A stretch of DNA of 7,075 bases from an uncultured Eubacteriales bacterium (GCA_905210885.1 CAJLYO010000084.1:1-7075), one strand, 5' to 3'; shown: positions 1 to 6,985, numbered from the stretch's first letter. Numbers and translations: made by a program. The notes: a model not told the origin generated them from the sequence alone.

Positions 1-22
1 TATATTATATGCGGAGGTTGTT

Positions 23-1261
23 ATGAACGCTTACGAAATAGCAAAAAAAGAATACGAGGCATACGGAATAGACACCGAAAAGGCACTTGAAACAATCAAA
101 AACATTCCCGTTTCAATTCACTGCTGGCAGGGCGATGACGTCGGCGGATTTGACACAAAGGAGGCTCTCTCCGGCGGTATTCAGACTACGGGAAATTACC
201 CCGGAAAGGCACGCACACCGGACGAGCTTATGGCGGATTTCGACAAGGCTGCAAGCCTTATGCCCGGCAAGAAAAAGTTAAATCTGCATGCATGCTATGC
301 GATTTTTGAAGACGGCGAATTTGCCGACAGAGATGCGCTTTTGCCCAAGCATTTTGAAAAATGGGTAAAATTTGCGAAAGACAGAGGCATGGGAATTGAC
401 TTTAACCCCACATTCTTCTCCCATGCAATGGTTAAAGACAATCTTACTCTTTCATCACCCGATGAAAAGGTTAGAAAATTCTGGGTTGAGCACGGAAAGC
501 GCTGCATTGAGATTTCTCAGTACTTTGCGGAGCAGACAGGCGTGCCCTGCGTTATGAACGTATGGATTCCGGACGGTTACAAAGATATTCCGGCTGACAG
601 ACTTTCACCGCGCAAACGCTTTGCACAGTCCCTTGACGAGATGCTTTCAATCCCCTATGACAAAACAAAGGTTTACATAACATTGGAATCCAAGGTATTC
701 GGAATAGGCATGGAATCGTACACGGTGGGAAGTGCGGAGTTCTGCATAAGCTACGCTGCCAAAAACGGACTTGTTCCTCTTATGGACAACGGTCACTATC
801 ACCCCACAGAAGTTGTTTCGGACAAAATTCCGTCAATGCTTCTGTTTAACGACAAAATCGCCCTTCACATTACACGCGGCGTAAGATGGGACAGCGACCA
901 TGTTGTTATTTTTGATGACGAAACAAAGGAAATTGCAAAGGAAATCGTAAGAAACGATGCCATTGACAGAGTGTTTATCGCAACGGACTACTTTGACGCG
1001 TCCATAAACAGAATTTCTGCTTGGGTAACAGGCGTAAGAAGTGTTCAGAAGGCTTTGCTTTTTGCACTGCTTCAGCCGGATGCTGAAATGAAAAAGCTTC
1101 AGGACGAGAGCAACTTCACAAAGCTTATGTGCCTGCATGAGAAAATGAAGGTTATGCCTTTCGGTGCGGTATGGCAGGAATACTTAAAGCGCGAAAACGT
1201 TAAAAACGACTATTATTCGGAAGTACACGAGTACGAAGAAACAGTTTTATCAAAAAGATAA
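23..1261 (+). CDS. rhaA: L-rhamnose isomerase
   Basis: This cytoplasmic enzyme (EC 5.3.1.14) converts L-rhamnose to L-rhamnulose, the first step of the isomerase route, ahead of rhamnulokinase and rhamnulose-1-phosphate aldolase. The protein has 412 residues against about 419 in E. coli, so it is full length. It is recognisable throughout, for example LESKVFGIG (221-229), GHYHPTEV (257-264), RWDSDHVV (288-295) and DYFDASINR (322-330). All metal ligands known from E. coli RhaA are present at a constant offset of 12 residues: E222, D255, H258, H282, D290, D292 and D322. The ATG at 23 is supported by GGAGG at 13-17 with 5-nt spacing. No other rha gene is visible; kinase and aldolase genes, if linked, would lie upstream of the window. 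The gene converges on the minus-strand glycosidase locus, with only a shared terminator between them. Family and function are secure; regulation cannot be seen. Confidence 0.97.
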   Translation: MNAYEIAKKEYEAYGIDTEKALETIKNIPVSIHCWQGDDVGGFDTKEALSGGIQTTGNYPGKARTPDELMADFDKAASLMPGKKKLNLHACYAIFEDGEFADRDALLPKHFEKWVKFAKDRGMGIDFNPTFFSHAMVKDNLTLSSPDEKVRKFWVEHGKRCIEISQYFAEQTGVPCVMNVWIPDGYKDIPADRLSPRKRFAQSLDEMLSIPYDKTKVYITLESKVFGIGMESYTVGSAEFCISYAAKNGLVPLMDNGHYHPTEVVSDKIPSMLLFNDKIALHITRGVRWDSDHVVIFDDETKEIAKEIVRNDAIDRVFIATDYFDASINRISAWVTGVRSVQKALLFALLQPDAEMKKLQDESNFTKLMCLHEKMKVMPFGAVWQEYLKRENVKNDYYSEVHEYEETVLSKR

Positions 1262-1268
1262 CAAAGAA

Positions 1269-1298
1269 ACGGGGACGGTTTTTCCGCCCCCGTTTTTT
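1269..1298. terminator. Bidirectional intrinsic terminator between convergent rhaA and the GH110-like gene
   Basis: The left arm ACGGGGACGG (1269-1278) pairs with the right arm CCGCCCCCGT (1284-1293) through nine base pairs and one A-C mismatch, around a five-T loop. It is followed by T1293-1298 in the + direction. Read from the minus strand, the same hairpin follows an A-rich stretch and is succeeded by TTTCTTTG, so it can also stop transcripts of the GH110-like gene. It begins 7 bp after the rhaA stop codon. The minus-strand stop codon (1297-1299) lies inside the T-run on the other flank, so the terminator overlaps the very end of that gene. Confidence 0.9.
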
Positions 1299-2931
1299 AC
1301 TGCAATACAACGTCTGTACAATTTACAATATCGGTCATATCCTCAATTTTTCCGTTGAATTTATTTCCGCGGATTGTAAGCCCGTCTATACAGCTTGCAT
1401 AAATCGCTTTATTATTAACGCTTTCTATCTCATTGTTCTCGATAATAACATTTTTATGCCGCGCGTTTGTTGTATCCGCTCTTTCGGTCAATATGTTTAT
1501 CGTATACGCTCCTCCGCGGCACGGGCAGCGGAAAAATTTGTTGTTACGTATTATCAAGTCTTTTACCGGGCCTGATTCATACCAGTATTTAAACAAATCG
1601 TCCGTCATAAGCTGTTCCATTTCCTCGAAAACGTTATTTTCAACAACGATTCTCTTTTTGCCGGAAACCCTTACATGGGGCAGCGCATGGATATAATTAT
1701 TCGTAAATCTTACCTCGGCAATCCTGTCGGGATTTTCAATCACATCTCCCACATTTATTCCGTCGGTACTATCAAGCTTTAAAATATATGCCTTTTTTCC
1801 GGGGAGAGACTCACATTCAAGCAAACGGCGGCTGAATTTTTCGTTTTCCGTTTCGGGGTCGTTAAACGTAAGAATATCATACGGCTCATAAAGCCCGTCA
1901 CCCCGATGGGCCTCCATGGGGAAAAAGCTTACGGCTGCTTTGATTGTGTTTTTATCAATTATTTTCTCCACCTTCGTGTACAGACCGTGAATATTTACAC
2001 CGTCGTCAAGGGTTCTTATTATTTCGCTGTTTTTTATATCAAGCAAACCTGTGCACGAAGTGAAAAACAAACCGTCCGCGGTTGTGGAACGCATTTCGCC
2101 CCTGCCGGGTTTGGGCATAATATGAACGCCGTCAATCGTTACGTTATTGCTTGACTGCCCCAAAATACCCATACCGCCGTTACGGTAAATGCTGACATTT
2201 TGGATATTTACGCCGTCGCTTTTGTCAATATAAAGCGCAATATTATTACGCGGCTCAAAATTAATAATCAGCGTTTCGCCAACAGGGAACACAAGCCGCT
2301 TCGACCCGCTTCTGTATGTAAATTTTACGCGGCTGCCCGATACAACGGACGCGTCCGTTTCGATATATCCCGTTGCAAGCCCTTCTTTTGTTTTGCAGTA
2401 ATCCCCCGCAAAAATGTAATCCCACGGATCAAAGCAGCAGTGCTTTGTATTCAGCAGCAAAAACGCATTATCCTCTGTGGAAAAGCTGTAACTGCCGCTT
2501 GAGAATATGATATGACCGCCCTCGTCCACCGTAAAACGCACATCGGGTAAAAATTCAATTTCAAGGCTGTCGTTATCAGAATGTGTTACAACACCCTGGG
2601 CAAACCGCGCGAAGTTAAAATCTATGCTGAAATTTTTCAATGTTACGTTTTTGCATCGGTTGACCCAAACCGGGAACAGAATGTCGTCAAACACAAATTC
2701 TGAGCCGTTTCCGTCTATAACCGAATTTTCAAGCCCGTCAAAGAAAAAGCAGACATCGCGGTCACCGGTTGCTATGCCGTAGTCGCAGTCGTCAAAAAGA
2801 TGTTTTTCGGTGTCCTTTAATCCTAAAACATATTTTCCTTTTTCGAAGGATATAATGTTTCCGCTGCCCTTTAAAGCCGAAAGGGCGGTTTTAATCTGTG
2901 ATACATCGCTGATATTTATAATATTTTCCAT
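1297..2931 (-). CDS. Cytoplasmic GH110-like right-handed beta-helix glycosidase (probable alpha-1,3-galactosidase)
   Basis: This 544-residue protein has repeated short strand-turn motifs typical of a right-handed parallel beta-helix (for example IDGNGSEF, NVTLKNFSID, NVTIDGVHI, LIIRNNKF, VIIENNEI, LTIRGNKF). The central segment TTADGLFF (283-290) followed by RTLDDGVNIHG (306-316) matches the GH110 active-site region. As I recall the literature, the catalytic aspartates of the characterised inverting GH110 enzyme are D321, D344 and D345. Here D286, D309 and D310 have exactly the same spacing (+23, +24). GH110 enzymes remove terminal alpha-1,3-linked galactose, as in the B antigen. There is no signal peptide, so the enzyme should act in the cytoplasm on imported oligosaccharides. 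The ATG is supported by AAGGGAGG (2940-2947), 8 nt upstream, and by a promoter of its own. A more cautious label is beta-helix (pectate-lyase-like) protein; the exact linkage cleaved is inference. Confidence 0.8.
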   Translation of the reverse strand: MENIINISDVSQIKTALSALKGSGNIISFEKGKYVLGLKDTEKHLFDDCDYGIATGDRDVCFFFDGLENSVIDGNGSEFVFDDILFPVWVNRCKNVTLKNFSIDFNFARFAQGVVTHSDNDSLEIEFLPDVRFTVDEGGHIIFSSGSYSFSTEDNAFLLLNTKHCCFDPWDYIFAGDYCKTKEGLATGYIETDASVVSGSRVKFTYRSGSKRLVFPVGETLIINFEPRNNIALYIDKSDGVNIQNVSIYRNGGMGILGQSSNNVTIDGVHIMPKPGRGEMRSTTADGLFFTSCTGLLDIKNSEIIRTLDDGVNIHGLYTKVEKIIDKNTIKAAVSFFPMEAHRGDGLYEPYDILTFNDPETENEKFSRRLLECESLPGKKAYILKLDSTDGINVGDVIENPDRIAEVRFTNNYIHALPHVRVSGKKRIVVENNVFEEMEQLMTDDLFKYWYESGPVKDLIIRNNKFFRCPCRGGAYTINILTERADTTNARHKNVIIENNEIESVNNKAIYASCIDGLTIRGNKFNGKIEDMTDIVNCTDVVLQ

Positions 2932-2939
2932 GCCGTATT

Positions 2940-2947
2940 CCTCCCTT
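2940..2947 (-). promoter_or_regulatory. Ribosome binding site of the GH110-like gene
   Basis: AAGGGAGG on the minus strand lies 8 nt before the ATG ending at 2931. It is a near-consensus Shine-Dalgarno sequence and fixes this start, since no other start codon lies between it and the ATG. Confidence 0.85.
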
Positions 2948-2957
2948 CAAATACGAC

Positions 2958-2986
2958 ATTATACTATCACAAAAGCAAAAACAAAA
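2958..2986 (-). promoter_or_regulatory. Putative sigma-A promoter of the GH110-like gene
   Basis: On the minus strand a perfect TATAAT -10 box occupies 2963-2958, about 27 bp before the start codon. The -35 region is weak: TTTTGT (2986-2981) gives a 17-bp spacer, and TTGTTT (2984-2979) gives 15 bp. A good -10 with a poor -35 suits an activator-dependent promoter, and two direct repeats lie immediately upstream. This would give the GH110-like gene its own transcript, separate from the LamG and GH31 genes. Confidence 0.6.
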
Positions 2987-2993
2987 AAAGTGC

Positions 2994-3026
2994 AAAACGT
3001 CTACAAACACTGTAAAAACGTCTACA
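2994..3026 (-). repeat. Two 12-bp direct repeats with 21-bp period: candidate activator operator
   Basis: AAAACGTCTACA (+ strand) occurs perfectly at 2994-3005 and again at 3015-3026, start-to-start exactly 21 bp, or two helical turns. The proximal copy lies just upstream of the weak -35 region. Paired direct half-sites about 21 bp apart next to a poor -35 are characteristic of AraC-family activators. On the minus strand each copy also contains TGTAGACGTT, which loosely resembles a cre-like or LacI-family half-site, so that is the alternative. The distal copy overlaps the stop codon of the AraC-family remnant. The regulator itself is not in the window. Confidence 0.6.
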
Positions 3027-3096
3027 CTTTTTTCCTGTGTGAACCTGCAGAAACACCGTACTTTGCTTTGAACACACGCACGAGCGGTTTATCAAC
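3022..3096 (-). pseudogene. C-terminal remnant of an AraC-family transcriptional regulator
   Basis: Immediately after the LamG gene's stop codon, in a different frame, 24 codons can be read before TAG (3024-3022). They include VRVFKAKYGVSAGSHRKK, which fits the last helix of the AraC-family DNA-binding domain (consensus roughly F-s-R-x-F-K-k-x-x-G-x-S-P-x-x-Y-R-k). The stop codon falls a few residues after the YR-like position (HR here), as in intact family members. Upstream in this frame the similarity ends at the LamG gene boundary and a stop appears at 3126-3124. No start codon or N-terminal part exists, so this is a relic. It suggests that a regulator gene once stood directly upstream of the GH110-like gene and its operator. 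The segment is short and chance resemblance is possible, but the match, its position and the natural stop make that unlikely. Confidence 0.6.
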
Positions 3097-3098
3097 TT

Positions 3099-4736
3099 TT
3101 ACTGCACGGTAATATCGAGATTTTTAATTATTGGGGCAAAGCCGTCCATGTTCCAGACAAACACCTTATAGCTGTACTTGCTTCCGTCACCGTTTACGGT
3201 AAATGAAATCTGTTTTTCAACCGGTGTATATGCCGTACCGTTCTTTGCGTTTGCCTGGATATTGCCGGCGGAAACAACTCCGGTGCCTGCAAGTCTGTCG
3301 CCGTCATACGCTGCGGCGATTACAGTGGCATAGTCTATATCCGTTTCGGTAACGTTTGTAATATACGCGTCAACGGTAACTTCGGAGGTACCGCTGTTTA
3401 TGTCATACACGCTTTTTGCGGAAGCTTGAGCAGTAACGGAGTATTTCGGGAAGCTCGGCGCGGAAATATACAGATTATCTATAATCATTTTTGAGTTTTG
3501 CGAGCTTTCGATTGCTATACCGCCGCCGGAGGCAACATCGTCCGCCATGGTAAAGGTAAACGACGGTTTTTCGGTATTATTCCAATAAAACTTCATTTCA
3601 CCGGGAGTTTTTTCTATTTTCATATATGCCCATTTGCCCTCCCACGCGTATAAATCAAAGGGCGCGTCCCCGGGGGTTCTTACGGAGTATTTCGTCTGTG
3701 CACCGTCAATTCGCACATATGAGGGCACTGCGGTACTTCCATCGGCATTAAAATAAAATTTATTCGTCTGCTCAGAATCGGGGTAAGTTCTGTTGAACTT
3801 TATCGCAGGGTATGAGCTTTTTCCCTCGGGGCGTTCAAGCTTTATATTCATTTCAATCGTATATTCCGAAGGCAGCTTTAAATCCGCGGTATTGTAGGTT
3901 CCTATAAAATTATAGCCCTTGCCGTTTCCTTCAAAGCCTTCGTCAGCCGCACCGGCGAAATTCGAGAACACCTCGTAGCCCATTGAATTTATTTCGTCCT
4001 TGCCGCCGTCGGATAAATTCTCAAAATCCTGGTATAAGATTGTATAGCGCGAGCTGTCCTTTGAAACCTCGGAGGCAACAATTTTTTCCTTTGATACGGA
4101 CACGTTATCAAGATACAATGTAGACCCCGATGAACGGAAACCGATATATTTATTCGGTTTATTAAATTCGTTCCATTCTATCATAAGCTCACCGTCTATG
4201 TAAATTTTAACGAAAGTATCCGCAAGCTCCGCAGAAAGGGTAACCCACTTGCCGGAGAAAAGCTTATTTCCCTCGGAAAGCTCCTTTGTTACCCACGGTT
4301 TTTTACCGGGTGAGCCGATATTGTTTAAAATAAGCTTGCCGTTTCTGTAGGTATCCGCGTCCTGCTTTACGGCATTTAACGCATAGTGGTTATCGCTGCC
4401 TGCCGCCTCGTAGCCTATATCCAGAATTTGAGTCCACGCGCCTGTCGTATAGTCAAGCTTTATATCGGCAGTAACAGTGCACACTGACGGCGCTGCATAC
4501 AGCATTGTAACATTGTTTTTCGGATATATTTTATACACGTTATTTCCGTTTTCGGAAACAATTTCCGGCACTGTGCTTGAGGCATCGGTCCATGTGGCCT
4601 TCCATTTTGCGCTGTCGTAATTTTCGTCAAAATCCTGCAAAAACAGGGTTTCGTGGTTTTGCGGTACAGCCGCAAAAACGGCAGCCGTGCCGGTAATCAT
4701 AACAAGGGTAAGCAATAATGATATAAGCTTTTCCAT
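3099..4736 (-). CDS. Secreted protein with two LamG-like (concanavalin A-like) domains and a C-terminal beta-sandwich
   Basis: The 545-residue protein starts with a Sec signal peptide: MEK, a hydrophobic stretch to about residue 21, and a likely cut after VFA (22) or the next Ala. Two similar domains follow. Each opens with an LxxQDF motif (LFLQDF at 31-36, ILYQDF at 233-238) and closes with a DN strand (LYLDNVSVS at 207-215, MIIDNLYIS at 417-425), suggesting an internal duplication of a LamG/concanavalin A-like fold. Residues about 430-545 resemble the beta-sandwich tail common in secreted Clostridia proteins (KVFVWNMDGFAP at 524-535). There is no LPXTG motif, transmembrane tail or S-layer repeat, so it is probably released or held non-covalently. 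No catalytic motif is recognisable; glycan binding is the likely role, by inference. It is co-transcribed with the GH31 gene just upstream (2-bp gap). A stem-less lipoprotein reading is excluded because there is no lipobox cysteine. Confidence 0.8.
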   Translation of the reverse strand: MEKLISLLLTLVMITGTAAVFAAVPQNHETLFLQDFDENYDSAKWKATWTDASSTVPEIVSENGNNVYKIYPKNNVTMLYAAPSVCTVTADIKLDYTTGAWTQILDIGYEAAGSDNHYALNAVKQDADTYRNGKLILNNIGSPGKKPWVTKELSEGNKLFSGKWVTLSAELADTFVKIYIDGELMIEWNEFNKPNKYIGFRSSGSTLYLDNVSVSKEKIVASEVSKDSSRYTILYQDFENLSDGGKDEINSMGYEVFSNFAGAADEGFEGNGKGYNFIGTYNTADLKLPSEYTIEMNIKLERPEGKSSYPAIKFNRTYPDSEQTNKFYFNADGSTAVPSYVRIDGAQTKYSVRTPGDAPFDLYAWEGKWAYMKIEKTPGEMKFYWNNTEKPSFTFTMADDVASGGGIAIESSQNSKMIIDNLYISAPSFPKYSVTAQASAKSVYDINSGTSEVTVDAYITNVTETDIDYATVIAAAYDGDRLAGTGVVSAGNIQANAKNGTAYTPVEKQISFTVNGDGSKYSYKVFVWNMDGFAPIIKNLDITVQ

Positions 4737-4738
4737 TT

Positions 4739-6256
4739 TTACATCTCTCCTTCTAATTTTTTAAACCAGACAGGCACGTCAAGGGGTGCCGGTACCGTTA
4801 CCGTTGTGCCGCCTTCATATGTTGTGCCGCCGGGCACATAAAGCCATTGTCCCGGTGGCAGGGCAACCTGTTTTTCAACCGCTCCTTTTTCTAAAACCGG
4901 AGCCGCAAGTATATCGTTTCCCAGCATAAACTGACCGTTTACCGTTTCAAAACCGCAATCCGGGTAACTGTAGCACATGTGGCGCATTACAGGCTCGCCT
5001 GTTTTTGCGGAATTTTGCGCTGTTTTTAATATATATCCGCCAAGCTTTCGGTGCAGCTCTGCTGCGTCCGCAATCATTTTTTCGGCTTCACAATTCTTAA
5101 GACACGAGGGCAGCGCAGAAAACTGCATCATGGGCATAAGCGCCGCAACCTGGGCATAGCGCACGAAAAGCTCTTTATCAAGGGAATCCGCCGACTTGTT
5201 AAACTGCATGTATTCGCCGCCGCCTATCATATCGGGACAGCAGTAGGTATAGCCCAAAAGCCCCTGGACAAAGGTGTTGGGCAAAAGCATGTTAAGTCCG
5301 TAGCCGTCCCAGCTGTGGTGTTTGTCCGCAAGGCGGAAAACGCATGGGCTGCCGCCGTTGTTCCACCCTGTGCGAAGCTCGTTTAGCGGAAACCTCTTTG
5401 CAAAATCCGCAAATGCATGTGTTTGGCTTTGAGGGCTGCCGGGCTTATACGCCTTATCATCAGCTTTGTAAAAATAGCTGTCGCCGGCGTCAAGCTTAAA
5501 GCCGTCTGCGCCGTATTCATTCATAAGGCGGTTAAGGCGGCTTTCAAACCACTGCTGTGCCTCCGGGCACGTTAAATCCAAAACCGCACTGTAGCCGTCC
5601 CACCATTTGCGGACTGCGGGTTCGCCGTTTTTATCGTGCAAAAGCACCGGTGTGTTTCTTAACTCTCTGAAAACCGCGCTGTCCGGGGAAATACACGGGC
5701 TTACCCACAGCATAACCTTAAAGCCCATACCGTGCAGAATATCCGTCATGCCTTTGGGGTCGGGAAACCGCGAGCGGTCAAAATCAAGCTCGCCAAAATA
5801 CCGTTCCCAGCATGCGTCAATCATTAATATACCGGGCGGAAGCTTTAAACGCACAATTTCCTCCGCATAGTTTAAAACGCCATTTTGCGTCTGATTATGA
5901 TTTAACGCAATCCATGTATTGTACTGGGGCATGGTAAAAAACAGCCCGTCCGGTATGGTACCCGATACGCCGATATGATTTTTCACAGCGGCAATATACG
6001 CATCTTTAAGGGTACTTCCGGCAACATACAGCCGCGCGCCGTCCGCTTTTATTATGCCGTTTTCAAACTGTATGCAAAACGGCTCCTCACCGTAAATATA
6101 TCTGCCCTTGGAGGACAAAAACAAAGAGGCGGACTGGTTCGGCGACGGGCATCTAAGGTCGATTTTCGCACTGCTTTTGCTGTGATAGGGCATGTCTGCG
6201 CCGTCATGGACATTACCGCCCCACCAGTATTCGTCACGTAAAATCTCTGTTATCAT
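4739..6256 (-). CDS. GH31 family glycosidase, MYORG-like clade (possible alpha-galactosidase)
   Basis: The 505-residue protein is a retaining alpha-glycosidase of family GH31. A short N-terminal beta-sandwich with YWWGGNVHDG (10-19) and SSKGRYIYGEEPF (48-60) precedes a (beta/alpha)8 barrel from about residue 107 (MPQYNTW, PPGILMIDACW, GFKVMLWVSPCISPDS). DGFKLDAGD (251-259) carries the likely nucleophile D256. HSWDG (314-318) supplies the probable acid/base D317, and PDMIGGGE (341-348) follows. This pattern, especially FKxDAG and PDMxGG in place of the usual GH31 WNDMNE-type motif, matches mammalian MYORG and its bacterial relatives. From memory, MYORG uses D463 and D520 and cleaves Gal-alpha-1,4-Glc. 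A C-terminal beta domain ends the protein (FMLGNDILAAPV at 443-454). There is no signal peptide, so it should be cytoplasmic. It starts inside the end of the GH20-like gene. The family is secure; the substrate is inference, and alpha-glucosidase or alpha-xylosidase activity remains possible. Confidence 0.9.
   Translation of the reverse strand: MITEILRDEYWWGGNVHDGADMPYHSKSSAKIDLRCPSPNQSASLFLSSKGRYIYGEEPFCIQFENGIIKADGARLYVAGSTLKDAYIAAVKNHIGVSGTIPDGLFFTMPQYNTWIALNHNQTQNGVLNYAEEIVRLKLPPGILMIDACWERYFGELDFDRSRFPDPKGMTDILHGMGFKVMLWVSPCISPDSAVFRELRNTPVLLHDKNGEPAVRKWWDGYSAVLDLTCPEAQQWFESRLNRLMNEYGADGFKLDAGDSYFYKADDKAYKPGSPQSQTHAFADFAKRFPLNELRTGWNNGGSPCVFRLADKHHSWDGYGLNMLLPNTFVQGLLGYTYCCPDMIGGGEYMQFNKSADSLDKELFVRYAQVAALMPMMQFSALPSCLKNCEAEKMIADAAELHRKLGGYILKTAQNSAKTGEPVMRHMCYSYPDCGFETVNGQFMLGNDILAAPVLEKGAVEKQVALPPGQWLYVPGGTTYEGGTTVTVPAPLDVPVWFKKLEGEM
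4747..4751 (-). promoter_or_regulatory. Ribosome binding site of the LamG gene inside the GH31 coding end
   Basis: AAGGAGAG on the minus strand (AGGAG core at 4751-4747) lies within the last codons of the GH31 gene, 10 nt before the ATG ending at 4736. The GH31 stop codon (4741-4739) lies between site and start. This arrangement favours translational coupling of the two genes. Confidence 0.75.
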
Positions 6257-6914
6257 ACTTTATCTCCCTGACTTCTACATTTCCGTCGGTAAGCTTTATA
6301 TCCTTAACCTGCTTTGAGCCGTCAACCTTTAACATGTAACGGTAATACATTTTTTCGTCTGCCGGCACATATGCGCAGGTAAAGCCCGGCTCGTAAAAAT
6401 ACGGCAAAAGCTCATAGCAGTCGGAGTCGTACCACGGCTTTGTTCCGATTTTTACGTCACAGTTTCCGATATTTAAGCCAAACCAAAGCTTTTGGGTATC
6501 GGTTGTTCCGTCGGTGTAATACACCGTGTATTCCCCAAGGTAATCGCCGTCGTAATCCATAAGATATCCGTCTACGAACTCCTTGTGCGGGCGTGTTTCG
6601 GAAGTGGTATGAACCACGCATGCGTAATTTCCGGGGTTTGCAATATTGTAATTATAGCAAAATATATCGTTTGACATATTAATAAAATTACTTTCAAATT
6701 CATTTTCGCAAAAATCAGGTTTCCAAAACATTGCCGCAGCATAGGCAATGCCTGCGAAAATGCCGTTTCGCTGAATGTGCGCCGGGTCGAGGCTGCTCCA
6801 ATTGGATATATAATATCCGGAGATTTTGCCGTCCATTCTCTCGCGGCAGTCGTAAATCTGCATTGGTTTGAAATTGCCGTACAGCACATTTTCAAATCCG
6901 TTTTCAAAGTACAC
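6234..6914 (-). CDS. 5'-truncated GH20-like glycosidase fragment (probable pseudogene)
   Basis: The only usable start codon is GTG at 6914, giving 226 residues. No ribosome binding site precedes it, and protein-like sequence continues upstream in frame to about 6992 (KIIDEKIPKDITIVNWYWR, then YFENGFENVLYGNF). That is what the late part of a GH20-like (beta-N-acetylhexosaminidase-type) barrel looks like, followed by GYYISNWSSLDP and QRNGIFAGIAYAAAMFW. The C-terminal third (for example GEYTVYYTDGTTD) looks like an accessory beta-sandwich. The N-terminal half, including the catalytic Asp-Glu pair expected in GH20, is absent, and the frame is closed by TGA at 7004-7002. The end overlaps the GH31 start by 23 bp, so the two were once a translationally coupled pair. 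An alternative explanation is an intact gene broken by a contig misjoin. The family assignment is moderate, the truncation is clear. Confidence 0.6.
   Translation of the reverse strand: MYFENGFENVLYGNFKPMQIYDCRERMDGKISGYYISNWSSLDPAHIQRNGIFAGIAYAAAMFWKPDFCENEFESNFINMSNDIFCYNYNIANPGNYACVVHTTSETRPHKEFVDGYLMDYDGDYLGEYTVYYTDGTTDTQKLWFGLNIGNCDVKIGTKPWYDSDCYELLPYFYEPGFTCAYVPADEKMYYRYMLKVDGSKQVKDIKLTDGNVEVREIKYDNRDFT
6264..6268 (-). promoter_or_regulatory. Ribosome binding site of the GH31 gene within the GH20-like fragment
   Basis: CAGGGAGA on the minus strand (GGGAG at 6268-6264) lies 7 nt before the ATG ending at 6256. It selects this start, giving the MITEILRDEYWWGG N-terminus that fits the family. 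Site and start are both inside the upstream reading frame. Confidence 0.8.
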
Positions 6915-6985
6915 CTTATCAAGCTTACGGTCAATGCGCCAGTACCAGTTTACAATCGTTATATCCTTGGGGATTTTTTCGTCTA

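Noticed and set aside
833..1138. A 101-codon open frame on the minus strand inside rhaA.
   Set aside because: It is antisense to well conserved rhaA sequence, has no ribosome binding site, and its product is unlike known proteins.
1294..1303. The 10-bp sequence TGCAGTAAAA (minus strand) occurs at the ends of both the GH110-like and LamG genes, suggesting a recombination footprint.
   Set aside because: Both genes end in Gln-stop (CAG TAA), which accounts for most of the match. The sequence on either side does not agree.
2984..3033. Perfect 9-bp inverted repeat AAAAAAGTG / CACTTTTTT around the direct repeats, a possible terminator for the LamG gene.
   Set aside because: The arms are nearly all A/T, the intervening loop is 32 nt, and the U-run is simply the stem itself, so the hairpin would be weak. 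The AT-rich promoter region explains the composition.
5051..5386. A 111-codon + strand open frame inside the GH31 gene.
   Set aside because: It is antisense to the catalytic region of a clear GH31 protein and has no start signal or recognisable product.
6572..6934. A 120-codon minus-strand open frame overlapping the GH20-like fragment in another frame.
   Set aside because: The overlapping frame gives family-like protein sequence and this one does not; it is a shadow frame and does not restore the missing N-terminus.
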